Source: Porphyromonas sp. (lineage in GTDB: Bacteria > Bacteroidota > Bacteroidia > Bacteroidales > Porphyromonadaceae). From it: a DNA stretch of 16,809 nucleotides. Positions 1-7,306 of the stretch are shown in pieces. The notes under the pieces are model-generated. The model saw only the letters and a program-made list of their open reading frames with translations, was not told where the DNA came from and made no database searches. The position numbers and the translations under genes were made by a program. Location of the stretch: positions 1 to 16,809 of the forward strand of contig JASBZJ010000013.1 in assembly GCA_029983495.1 (NCBI GenBank), given 5' to 3'. Position 1 is the stretch's first letter; the number at the start of each line of letters is the position of its first letter.

Positions 1-54
1 ATAGCCCCCAATTAGAGGGGCTAAACTCATACTCCTTATTTTTCAAAGGTCTCA
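1..54. repeat. Imperfect direct repeat, copy 1
   Basis: This 54-base stretch matches 262-315 at 46 of 54 positions without gaps. It contains a small hairpin (GCCCC...GGGGC). The two copies are 261 bases apart, a multiple of three, so they share a minus-strand reading frame. Confidence 0.75.
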
Positions 55-226
55 TGTGGTGTAACTGTGTATAATCTCCTTTATAGCGATTATCGATAAA
101 TTCCTTCAGCGAGGGAAATGTAAACTTAAACAGTGGAGTGAGGTCGCTACCTGGGGGGTAATCATCCCCAAAACTTGTATTTCCACTCGTTATAGTAATA
201 TCCATAAAGTACCAGTAAAAAGGCAT
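1..226 (-). CDS. Unrecognised open frame running off the left edge (partial or remnant)
   Basis: Read leftward from an ATG at 226 (a second ATG lies at 205), this frame stays open for 75 codons to the window edge. The peptide begins MPFYWYFMDITITSG and reaches the edge at SPSNWGL. I do not recognise a family and see no signal peptide, membrane segment or convincing ribosome binding site. The frame is also open upstream of the ATG as far as a TAG at 290-292. The stretch RPLKNKEYEFSPSNWG reappears in the same frame at 262-315 as RPLINKK, stop, EFNPSNKG. This suggests tandem copies of a gene tail, one of them decayed. It could be a real small gene, the start of a longer gene outside the window, or debris. 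Confidence 0.35.
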   Translation of the reverse strand, partial: MPFYWYFMDITITSGNTSFGDDYPPGSDLTPLFKFTFPSLKEFIDNRYKGDYTQLHHMRPLKNKEYEFSPSNWGL

Positions 227-261
227 TTTACTCAAACATTTGAAGTGATAAAAAGGAGTAA

Positions 262-315
262 ATATCCCCTTATTAGAGGGGTTGAACTCCTACTTCTTAT
301 TTATCAAAGGTCTCA
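262..315. repeat. Imperfect direct repeat, copy 2 (probably a decayed gene tail)
   Basis: This is the second copy of the 54-base repeat at 1-54. Read leftward it gives LRPLINKK and then TAG at 290-292, where copy 1 reads LKNKEY without a stop. Upstream of it (316-355) the minus strand stays open in that frame as NETYTSPNNKYNK. The segment may therefore be the natural C-terminus of a paralogous gene whose 5' part has been lost near the REP-like units. Confidence 0.6.
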
Positions 316-357
316 ACTTATTGTACTTGTTATTTGGCGAGGTATATGTTTCATTGC

Positions 358-385
358 GGGCGGACACGCAGGTCTCCCCTACATG
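358..385 (+). repeat. REP-like hairpin unit 1
   Basis: This GC-rich unit lies in AT-rich flanks and reads GGGCGGACACGCAGGT then CTCCCCTACATG. Its core is shared with the inverted copy at 419-445 and the direct copy at 511-537. Units of this kind, ending in CCTACA, are common dispersed intergenic elements in bacteria. Confidence 0.65.
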
Positions 386-418
386 ACACATATTTGTTTG
401 TTCGTGCATGATAGTAAT

Positions 419-445
419 TGTAGGGGCGAACCGGCGTGTCCGCCC
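419..445 (-). repeat. REP-like hairpin unit 2 (inverted)
   Basis: On the plus strand this reads TGTAGGGGCGAACC then GGCGTGTCCGCCC, the reverse complement of unit 1 with a few changes. Units 1 and 2 form an inverted pair about 33 bases apart and could fold together into one large hairpin. Confidence 0.65.
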
Positions 446-510
446 GTCTGCGTTGTTAAATAATATTATCTTTCAGGCAGACTTGCTTATTTTTTACATT
501 CGGCACCTTC

Positions 511-537
511 GGGCGGACACACAGATCCGCCCTACAT
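511..537 (+). repeat. REP-like hairpin unit 3
   Basis: This is a direct copy of unit 1. GGGCGGA and TCCGCCC form a perfect 7-bp stem around an 8-base loop (511-532), followed by CTACATG-like sequence. Confidence 0.65.
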
Positions 538-560
538 GCCTCTGAAATCTATTATTATTA

Positions 561-598
561 CGGGGGTATATCAAAACAAGAGTTTTGACATACCCCCG
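561..598 (-). terminator. Hairpin downstream of the cytolysin-like genes, probable terminator
   Basis: The arms 561-577 and 582-598 are inverted repeats of 17 bp with one mismatch, around a 4-base loop. On the minus strand the hairpin starts about 28 bases after the stop codon of the gene at 627-2273. No clear T-run follows (TAATAATAATAG), so it may instead be an RNA-stabilising hairpin. Confidence 0.55.
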
Positions 599-626
599 AG
601 CAGACTCTTAATGTGAAGCAAAGAAC

Positions 627-2273
627 TTACTTCATTTTAGGTTCAGTATTATCATCTACCTTCGTTACACGAGTAAGGTTGTCGCTAATCTTGAAATAGA
701 CCTTAATCGCCTTACCTTTAGTATTGTTTGTTGTAACCACCATTGTATTTTCGCGAGCTGCAAAAACAAAATCCTTAAGTGGAACAACAAAACTTGTTGT
801 AGCCTTTTCTCCATTTATTACAAGGTCGGCTTTAACATTTATAGGTTGCTCCATATAGTTTTTCATCGACATAGTTTGTGGACGAGCTACAAGCATATCG
901 GTATTACCCGTTGAAATATTAGCCTTACCTTGGTTAAGAGCAATAGGTGTTTGCTTAGTAAAATCCGCAATAGTTACTTCGTTTAAGTTTAAGGCTTTAC
1001 TACTAATGGTTATTGCTCCTTCAACCTTTGCATTATTAGCAATACCTTCGCTAGCTTCAACTAAAATTGGCGAAGTAGTTATAGTAACATCGCTAGCTTC
1101 GGGTATAAAGTAGCTTTCAGTTACCAGCTGATCGCCTGTACGCAATATACGTGCTAAACCATTGGTATGGGCGAAACGGAAATTCATAGCAATAGGTAAT
1201 AAATCGCTATTTTCAACAGGGCTAGTAAGATAGTTACGAACACCTTCCCAACCACCGGCAAGTGCTTTGTTATGGTCGTCGAGTTTACCACCAACAAAAG
1301 CATAGCTAATATCCGAATTGTTTAGAATCTTCTGGAAGTCGACCTTCAAATCAACATTAACGTTTCCAGCAGGGATATTAAGTCCAAGAGCAGCCATAAC
1401 CGAAAGATAATCCTCGTTAGTAGCAATCAGGGCAAAAGCCATTTTACCATACGAAATACTGCTAACGTAAACAGGCATATAACCGTTCATAGCTTTAATA
1501 TTAGCCTCACGCAGAAGACCTGTACGGAACTTTTGATCAACCGAAACTGAAACAGCTTTTTGAACCATCTTTACAAGTATCTTCGTTTTCTTACTACTCC
1601 AATTAGCGTTACCCGTCAATTGAGCAGCAATCGAAGCTCCATTTCCACCGCCACCAAGGTTAGTTTTCAAATCCTTGCTATCTTCAACCTGGCAAATTTG
1701 GTAAATAGTGCTACCAGTAAGGGGTTTTGTTTCCTTCGATTTCCATTCCGTCCAAACACGGTTATAATCGCTAAGTTCGGGGTTATCGATAGGCATCGAA
1801 ATAAATGCAGAACCATCGGACGAAACAAGATCCGAAGTACTCCAACTTAAGGTATTTAATGTATACCCCGTAAGACCTGCGAACTCACCATTCGCAATAC
1901 TGTTGCCGAGCATAAACATACTGGGGTAGTATTCATGCGCTGTATTGAACACAATAGCTTCGTTGTATACGCTATTCTGGATTCCCTTAGCCACGCGCGA
2001 AATGGTAACGCCAGGGCTATTTTCGAACAGAGCTTCAATAACGCTCATTTCTTCCTGCCCGCTAGGACCAATTGCGGGTGGGGGCGTTTGATTTTTCGGC
2101 GTTGGCGCATTGTCGGTAAGCAAATCAGGTGCAATACGTAGCCCCGAAAGCTGTTCAGCAGAAACGTAAGTTTTGTTTTCGTTACCTGGTTGAGGGTTAG
2201 GGTCATTGTTGTTGCAACCAACTGTTGCAACTGCCATCGCTGCAGTAAGCAGCAAACTGTGGTAAATTTTCAT
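627..2273 (-). CDS. Cholesterol-dependent-cytolysin-like (CDCL) lipoprotein, first of two
   Basis: This 548-residue protein of the thiol-activated cytolysin fold probably acts as one component of a pore-forming toxin. It begins with a signal peptide ending at VATVGC, so lipidation at Cys20 is likely, although the lipobox is weak. Family marks are PVYVSSISYG (267-276), FVGGKLDDHNK (326-336) and PIAMNFRF (360-367). These match the perfringolysin blocks around SSVAYGR, the LGGDAAEHNK stretch and PISYTSVF. WSTSDL (144-149) and LSDYN (167-171) are shared with the upstream paralog. The region before the first candidate membrane hairpin is unusually glycine-rich (LGGGGNGA, 206-213). The C-terminal region (about 395-548) has no ECTGLAWEWWR-type undecapeptide, so cholesterol targeting is unlikely. 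It lies 226 bases downstream of the paralog and is probably cotranscribed with it. Fold confidence is high; the target is unknown. Confidence 0.85.
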   Translation of the reverse strand: MKIYHSLLLTAAMAVATVGCNNNDPNPQPGNENKTYVSAEQLSGLRIAPDLLTDNAPTPKNQTPPPAIGPSGQEEMSVIEALFENSPGVTISRVAKGIQNSVYNEAIVFNTAHEYYPSMFMLGNSIANGEFAGLTGYTLNTLSWSTSDLVSSDGSAFISMPIDNPELSDYNRVWTEWKSKETKPLTGSTIYQICQVEDSKDLKTNLGGGGNGASIAAQLTGNANWSSKKTKILVKMVQKAVSVSVDQKFRTGLLREANIKAMNGYMPVYVSSISYGKMAFALIATNEDYLSVMAALGLNIPAGNVNVDLKVDFQKILNNSDISYAFVGGKLDDHNKALAGGWEGVRNYLTSPVENSDLLPIAMNFRFAHTNGLARILRTGDQLVTESYFIPEASDVTITTSPILVEASEGIANNAKVEGAITISSKALNLNEVTIADFTKQTPIALNQGKANISTGNTDMLVARPQTMSMKNYMEQPINVKADLVINGEKATTSFVVPLKDFVFAARENTMVVTTNNTKGKAIKVYFKISDNLTRVTKVDDNTEPKMK

Positions 2274-2303
2274 AGGTATAAGGTTAAAACTTTGTTTTAA
2301 TAA

Positions 2304-2390
2304 AAGCCTAGTAGTAATGTTTCCTCACGCTATTATATTCTACATTATCTTTTTTAAGCGAAATCAAGGAAACATTTTACAGTAAGGCTT
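2304..2390. repeat. Imperfect inverted repeat between the two cytolysin-like genes
   Basis: The arm 2304-2324 (AAGCCT...AATGTTTCC) and the arm 2368-2390 (GGAAACATT...AGGCTT) are inverted copies with a few mismatches and a small length difference, around a 43-base AT-rich centre. It lies in the 226-base gap between the two genes. It may be an mRNA hairpin affecting the relative expression of the two components, or the remnant of a miniature inverted-repeat element. Confidence 0.5.
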
Positions 2391-2499
2391 CATATATACT
2401 TTTAATACTTCTCGATTTTAGCTCACTTAAGCCACATTATGTAGGGTTTCAAGCCTTGTACATACATCATAAACCAAAAACGAGCAGGTTACATCGTAG

Positions 2500-4266
2500 T
2501 TATCGGATTTGTATGAGGTTAAGGTAAGGTGTTAGCTGTATCGTGGTACGGATTTTTACCATTCCAAGCACCGAGGGATCCTTTGAAGTTCCCTTCGCTT
2601 CAAGCACAGGTCCATTAGGTGTTATAAACTTCCCTTTTAGTATATCCATAAGGGATAGTTGAACTGTTGGGGCACCCAAAAAGTTTTCGTTTTGCGAATA
2701 ACCATAAAATAGCGAAGTATAGTAGGTTATGCCTATTTTTCCCATTAGTTTTACGGATGTATTTTCTAGAAAATCGATTAAGGGCATATCCTTTGCTCGC
2801 TTAACGTGAATGGGAACAGGTTGTGCATTGGTCACAGGTATTTGCTTATTCATCTGCAATGGCAAAATGAGGCTCCGATTATCCCAAACGCCAAGGCTGT
2901 AAACCATATTATCGCTAGTAACTACCGAAAAGGTTCCTATAAATCGAGCTTTGTGCTTTTCGCCTTCATCCCGATAGCTTGCTTCCATCGTGTTCACCTT
3001 AGCATCGAACGAAAACTCGCCGATATCCTCAACAAACTCGCTTTTCTTAGTATGAACCGATGTTCCTTTTACCAATCGAGCCTCGCTGTTATCGTCGATA
3101 TAACGAAGGTTAAAGGCTATGGGGCGAGCGTTATCGACCGTAAATGGGCTTTGTAAAGCCTTAATAAAACCATCCCACGAGCCAGATGCTGCTAAAGTTT
3201 GGCAGTTAGCATCACCACCAAGGAAGAACAACTTAAAACTTGCTTCCTCGAGTACTTTTTTATATTCTCCACTTAATTCGCCTTTAAGGTTTACGAACTT
3301 AATAGGTATCGACGCCGATAAAGCGGCACCAAGTGTAGTGATATCAGCATTCGAACTTATAAGGCAATACGCTAATCTACCGTAACTTATACTACTAATA
3401 TATACCGGCAGTTCGCCATTCAGCGAGTTCATATCAACAGCTTCAAGAATTGGCTTTCGGGGTTGATCTAGCGCAACAGAAAAAAGCTCTTGTTCAAAAC
3501 GAGCTAAAATAGTTGTTCGCTTTGTTTCCTTTTTAAAGCTCCCCGAAATTTCGCCTCCGAATTGCTGGATACCCACCCCAACACCTAACCTAAACTTAAG
3601 TTCGTTTTCGTTGGTAACTTGGCTCATCGAAAATGTCGTTCGCGCACTTGTTTGGGGTTTCGAATCGCGTTTAAAACGCTGTAAGGCTTTATTATAATCG
3701 CTTAGTTTAGGGTCGGTAATCTTCTCAATTAAAAAATCGCTACCATCGCGAGGGGTTAAGTCGCTAGTGGACCAAGTAATTTCGCCAACGCGCTTGCCCT
3801 TCACCTCGGTATAATCTCCACTAACTATTGAGTGCGAAGTAAGTACATTACCAGGATAAAGAATTTCGGATTTAGGGTCGCCAACCACAAAAGCATCGTA
3901 ACAACCACCTGGGGTTAGAGTTTGAATTTCACTTATAAGAATCCCCTTTTTTCCATTATATGTATACTCGGTTACCTCGCGTTTCGAAGTACCATACTGT
4001 GCATCGCCATGATTTTCGGGAGGCAATGCTTGGGAACTCTTAAGAAGACCTTTTGCCGTATGCAAATTCGAAAAATCGAGATCGTTGTTCGAGCTGTTAT
4101 TATTTTCGTTGCCTCCAGTTCCATTCGGGTCATTATGGCTTGTATTCGGTTCTTCTTTACTATCGGGTCTTAAAGGCTCATTACCCGCACAACTAAGTAG
4201 CATACATAGTGTAGCAAGCAATGGTAATATCGTTCGGGGCGTAAATAATAATGGTGTTGCTTTCAT
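2500..4266 (-). CDS. Cholesterol-dependent-cytolysin-like (CDCL) lipoprotein, second of two
   Basis: This 588-residue paralog of the protein at 627-2273 has a clear lipoprotein signal (LLSC, Cys26) followed by a Ser/Asn/Gly-rich linker of about 40 residues. Cytolysin blocks are LYPGNVL (136-142), WSTSDL (165-170), LSDYN (188-192), PVYISSISYGR (287-297), FFLGGDAN (347-354) and RPIAFNLRY (381-389). The LGGDA stretch is almost identical to the glycine-pair region of perfringolysin. Two stretches at about 225-266 and 310-345 lie where the family's membrane-inserting hairpins are expected. The C-terminal part (about 410-588) differs from the paralog and has no cholesterol-binding undecapeptide. 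It follows the T9SS-type protein gene after 118 bases, with no promoter seen between, so one transcript is likely. The two proteins may form a two-component pore; which one binds the target cannot be told from sequence. Confidence 0.87.
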   Translation of the reverse strand: MKATPLLFTPRTILPLLATLCMLLSCAGNEPLRPDSKEEPNTSHNDPNGTGGNENNNSSNNDLDFSNLHTAKGLLKSSQALPPENHGDAQYGTSKREVTEYTYNGKKGILISEIQTLTPGGCYDAFVVGDPKSEILYPGNVLTSHSIVSGDYTEVKGKRVGEITWSTSDLTPRDGSDFLIEKITDPKLSDYNKALQRFKRDSKPQTSARTTFSMSQVTNENELKFRLGVGVGIQQFGGEISGSFKKETKRTTILARFEQELFSVALDQPRKPILEAVDMNSLNGELPVYISSISYGRLAYCLISSNADITTLGAALSASIPIKFVNLKGELSGEYKKVLEEASFKLFFLGGDANCQTLAASGSWDGFIKALQSPFTVDNARPIAFNLRYIDDNSEARLVKGTSVHTKKSEFVEDIGEFSFDAKVNTMEASYRDEGEKHKARFIGTFSVVTSDNMVYSLGVWDNRSLILPLQMNKQIPVTNAQPVPIHVKRAKDMPLIDFLENTSVKLMGKIGITYYTSLFYGYSQNENFLGAPTVQLSLMDILKGKFITPNGPVLEAKGTSKDPSVLGMVKIRTTIQLTPYLNLIQIR

Positions 4267-4384
4267 ATTGTGGTTATTATACTTAAGGATTGCTTTAGTT
4301 TTAAAGTTGGGTTAGAGGTTAGTAATGCTTTATAGGGGAACAACATACAATACGTTCGGGCGAGAAAGGAATAAAGTAAAGAAA

Positions 4385-6601
4385 TCATAGTCGCAGAATT
4401 TCGGTACCAACAACCACAATTAGTGCCCCCTTTGCAGGGGTTGTAGCAAATGTAATTTGGGTATTATAACCACAGTACAACATTTCGCCTTTTAAGCTAA
4501 ATACTTTTATTTCGCTACCGTCGGGTGTACCTAATACCGAAAGAGTATTCCCCAATAGGCTTGCCGTAAATCGGGGTAAACCAGGCGTTTCGGCATTAGT
4601 TGTTTTAGTAAATTGAACAGTTACTTGGGTTGGCTGGGTAACTGTAAACTGTTTGGTTTCAGTAACATTGGTTTGATTAGCAAAAATACCACTAAGCTTA
4701 TATCCACTATTGGGTAATACATATACCGCCAATGGGGTTCCATAGGGTACACTGTTATAGTTAGTCCACCCTCGTAGCTCGGCAATTCCTTCGCCTTGGT
4801 GATTTATGGTAACCGCATATTTCAGGGGAGCAAAACTTGCCGTAACCGTAGTAGGCTGCATTACCGTAAATGATTTGGTTGTGAAAATATTTTTCTTATT
4901 TGCCGTTAGTTGTGTAAGTTCATACCCTTCATTTGGGGTTGCTACAACATTCAGTACCGTTCCATAAGGCACTTCCGCTAGGTTATTACTACCCGTAATA
5001 TTTACCGAGCCATTTGTTGTAGGAGAAACTTTTACTTCGAACGATTTATTTTCGAATACGACCGATAAAAGTACATCTTCATTTACAGCAAAAGTGCGTT
5101 TTGCTGTAATATCAATGTTATTAGCAGTTATGCGCAACAGTTTACTATGGTAAGTTGGGGTTACATTTACCCGCAACACAGTACCCTGTGGAACTGCTTT
5201 TAGGTTATTCCACCCTTGCAATTTTACGGTACCATCGCCTTCCTTTGAAATAGTTACAGCATAATAATCGCCTACAGTTTGCTTTAGAAAAGTAGCTACT
5301 AAAGTAGTATTTTCGATTATTTTGAACGACAGCGAACTCGTAACATCGGTATTATTAGCATAGAGCGAAACCAATTTATACCCATTATCGGGGTATACCT
5401 TTACTCGAACGTTCGTTCCATGCTCAATTTGTGCAGGATTAGAAATATTTTCAAGCTCGATATGACCATGCTCGGTTGGCTCTATAGTAACAGTATGCAT
5501 AGTTGCTGCAAAAACAACCCTTACCGTAGTGTTTTGTGATACGGTAAAGGTTGGGTTTGTGGTTATGTTATTATTGTTAGCAGTAATACTTACCACCCTA
5601 CTATTTGTTGCTGGTGTTGGTATTACGGTAAGGACGGTACCTTCGGGTACGTTAGTTGGATTATCGTATCCTTTTAGTTGGGCAGTACCGTTGCCTTCTG
5701 TTATTAAAGTTACCTTGTATTTCGGTTTCGTTTCGTTCTTTGCGAAAGTAGCTCGTAATGTAATATTCCCCTGAACTGTAAAAGCTAGGTTTGAGGTAAT
5801 ATTCATGTTATTGGCATAAAGCGAAACTAGTTTATATCCTTTCTCGGGTATAACATTTACCGTCAAGGTGGTTCCAGCCTTAACCTTTGCAGGATTATTT
5901 GCCCCCAACAACTCAATTCGACCACCTACCGAAGGCTCGATGGTAACCGAATATGTTTGTTCTGCACGCTGCTCGGCTTGAATTAACGGCTGAATAAAGT
6001 TGGTATAATAGTGATCATAAGTATAGGGATAGTAGTTATCCATCTCGATGTAATACCCACGTGGTGAAATTAGATACAATGAGGGAAACCCCTTAACAGC
6101 CAACCCTAAATTGCGAATTAAACTAATAGCCTGATTATTGATAAAAATAGGATAGGGAATTGTTTGTCCGTTCGTCCAATCGCCTTGTGTGCCACTACCT
6201 TTTCCATATATAGCATTAATATCGTTACCCGGGGGGTTACCTTCCGCCCAAAAAACAAGCAACTGCTTATTACTACCCCTGGCATGGTTATCATAAATCT
6301 GTTCCAAAACACCCGAACGATGCACCATCCAACACGGATAACAATAAGTTGCGGAAACATCAAGAAAGATAAAAAGCCCCTTGTTGAGAATCTGTGCAAC
6401 GTTATAGCTATCGCCATTAAGATCGGTAACCGTAACATTTTTGTTCGTTATGGGGTGCCAAGTTCCTCCACGCAACAAGGTATTACTAGGAACGGCTTGG
6501 GTATGATTTATTATAGAGGCTACACTTGCTACGTTCTCGTTTTGCGAGAATACAGGTAGACAAAGAAGGAGCGCTAGGAAGATCGGTAGAAAATGCTTCA
6601 T
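4385..6601 (-). CDS. Secreted thioredoxin-fold protein with six Ig-like repeats and type IX secretion-type C-terminus
   Basis: This is a 738-residue exported protein. I chose the ATG at 6601 because it opens a classical signal peptide (MKHFLPIFLALLLCLPVFSQ); a longer frame from 6667 adds 22 residues that do not fit. Residues about 50-205 form a TlpA-like thioredoxin domain with CYPC (87-90) and a probable cis-proline in GFPS (171-174). Six repeats of 74-78 residues follow (starting near 217, 295, 369, 447, 521 and 595), each with a VTI...GT.L.V..TP..GYKL...ANN pattern like divergent InlB B-repeats. The end (675-738, with EIKVFSLKGEMLY and TPAKGALIVVV) resembles a degenerate Por/T9SS sorting domain. 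It is probably surface-attached or released. It is the first gene of the cytolysin-like cluster, but its role there (redox helper, adhesin or chance neighbour) is inferred only. Confidence 0.8.
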   Translation of the reverse strand: MKHFLPIFLALLLCLPVFSQNENVASVASIINHTQAVPSNTLLRGGTWHPITNKNVTVTDLNGDSYNVAQILNKGLFIFLDVSATYCYPCWMVHRSGVLEQIYDNHARGSNKQLLVFWAEGNPPGNDINAIYGKGSGTQGDWTNGQTIPYPIFINNQAISLIRNLGLAVKGFPSLYLISPRGYYIEMDNYYPYTYDHYYTNFIQPLIQAEQRAEQTYSVTIEPSVGGRIELLGANNPAKVKAGTTLTVNVIPEKGYKLVSLYANNMNITSNLAFTVQGNITLRATFAKNETKPKYKVTLITEGNGTAQLKGYDNPTNVPEGTVLTVIPTPATNSRVVSITANNNNITTNPTFTVSQNTTVRVVFAATMHTVTIEPTEHGHIELENISNPAQIEHGTNVRVKVYPDNGYKLVSLYANNTDVTSSLSFKIIENTTLVATFLKQTVGDYYAVTISKEGDGTVKLQGWNNLKAVPQGTVLRVNVTPTYHSKLLRITANNIDITAKRTFAVNEDVLLSVVFENKSFEVKVSPTTNGSVNITGSNNLAEVPYGTVLNVVATPNEGYELTQLTANKKNIFTTKSFTVMQPTTVTASFAPLKYAVTINHQGEGIAELRGWTNYNSVPYGTPLAVYVLPNSGYKLSGIFANQTNVTETKQFTVTQPTQVTVQFTKTTNAETPGLPRFTASLLGNTLSVLGTPDGSEIKVFSLKGEMLYCGYNTQITFATTPAKGALIVVVGTEILRL
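4610..5953 (-). repeat. Six tandem coding repeats of about 222-234 bases
   Basis: These encode the six Ig-like repeats of the T9SS-type protein. Repeats 1 and 3 share GYKLVSLYANN, and repeats 2 and 4 share an EG.GT...L.G..N..VP.GTVL pattern. The repeat array therefore alternates, as if a two-repeat unit had been duplicated. Confidence 0.75.
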
Positions 6602-6761
6602 GATATATTTAGTTTTGTTTTCATCGATTACTTTATCAGGGGGCATTAGCTTAATAAGGCATAGCAATTAAGTCTAAAAAAATCCATGCTTCACGACGAA
6701 ATACGTTCACTTTCGGCATCTACAAGGTCAAAAAGAAAGAACACTAGATGATTAACGGATG

Positions 6762-6791
6762 CAAATATAGTAAATGAGAATAAAAAAACAA
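6762..6791 (-). promoter_or_regulatory. Bacteroidota-type promoter for the cytolysin-like cluster
   Basis: On the minus strand, TTG (6791-6789) is followed after 19 bases by TATATTTG (6769-6762). This matches the Bacteroidota primary sigma consensus (TTTG / 19-21 bases / TAnnTTTG). It predicts a start near 6755 and a leader of about 150 bases before the ATG at 6601. No equal match was seen in front of the two cytolysin-like genes. Confidence 0.6.
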
Positions 6792-6883
6792 CTACTTACA
6801 TTTGGTGATTAATAAATTACGGTACGAGTTAAAGTGCTTAGAATTGGCTTTAGAAGTAGTTTTTTATGGGGTTATGAGGCCGT

Positions 6884-6921
6884 AAAAAAAAAATCTCCAT
6901 CTGGGGAGGTGTGTTTTTTTT
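6884..6921. terminator. Bidirectional intrinsic-terminator-like hairpin
   Basis: A short stem (ATCTCC 6893-6898 with GGAGGT 6905-6910, one G-T pair) is flanked by a run of A on the left and a run of eight T on the right (6914-6921), so either strand would end in U residues. It sits between two divergent genes, where no coding transcript is expected to end. It could insulate them or end an unannotated RNA. Confidence 0.5.
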
Positions 6922-6942
6922 GTCGATTTTTTTCTAGCTTTG
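6910..6942 (+). promoter_or_regulatory. Possible rightward promoter
   Basis: TAGCTTTG (6935-6942) fits the Bacteroidota -7 consensus TAnnTTTG exactly. TGTG (6910-6913) lies 21 bases upstream as a three-of-four match to the -33 box. It is the only exact plus-strand -7 match I found before the protease gene, about 530 bases upstream of its ATG. Confidence 0.35.
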
Positions 6943-7145
6943 CAACGCTGAAAAAGAAGAATAGTAGCAAGAGGCTAACTATTAAGAAGCTTGCGGTAGC
7001 CACCTTCTGGGAAGGCTATAACGCTCCCCAAGAATAAGTTAACCCATGAGGGGTTAAGCAAATTCGACAAATGGGGATTTGCACTGGTAATGTAACAAAG
7101 CCTAGAACGAAAACGCTACCTCGGAATGAGGGTGCTAGCGTTTTC
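6943..7145 (+). other. Structured non-coding segment (possible small RNA or long leader)
   Basis: No credible protein frame was found here; the short open frames are low-complexity and lack homology that I recognise. Four hairpins follow one another: TAGCCACCTTC...GAAGGCTA (about 6996-7019), TTAACCC/GGGTTAA (7039-7057), GCAAAT/ATTTGC (about 7058-7082), and a strong hairpin with arms GAAAACGCTA/TAGCGTTTTC (7109-7145) that also pairs CCTC with GAGG inside. A -7-like box precedes it. The motifs of tmRNA, SRP RNA, RNase P RNA and common riboswitches were not seen. Confidence 0.35.
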
Positions 7146-7306
7146 GGGGGAAAAGCGATTAAGGAGGGATGAAAACAACAACTAAGAAAAAACCTTCGCA
7201 ACCACAAGCAAGTTGCCCCTTTTCCTTGTAAAGCTAGGGTATAGTAGTTCTAATTCTACCGAGGCAAGCCAAATAAGCCACAACTTTTACCGACTGAATT
7301 CAACCT

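Noticed and set aside
245..463. Plus-strand open frame of 72 codons
   Set aside because: It starts with GTG, runs straight through two REP-like hairpin units and the direct repeat, and has no family-like features.
358..537. Possible CRISPR array from the repeated GGGCGGAC units
   Set aside because: There are only three units, in mixed orientation with uneven spacing, and no cas genes nearby.
627..4266. Calling the two proteins classical cholesterol-binding cytolysins
   Set aside because: The Trp-rich undecapeptide is absent from both and the C-terminal domains differ; only the cytolysin fold is supported.
6943..7145. tmRNA, SRP RNA, RNase P RNA or a known riboswitch
   Set aside because: No tag-peptide frame with CCA-type end, no SRP GGAA-loop signature, and no TPP, cobalamin, FMN or glycine motifs were seen.
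6834..7207. Short open frames on both strands in the divergent intergenic region
   Set aside because: They are low in complexity, follow homopolymer runs and hairpins, and lack ribosome binding sites. Non-coding structure explains the region better.
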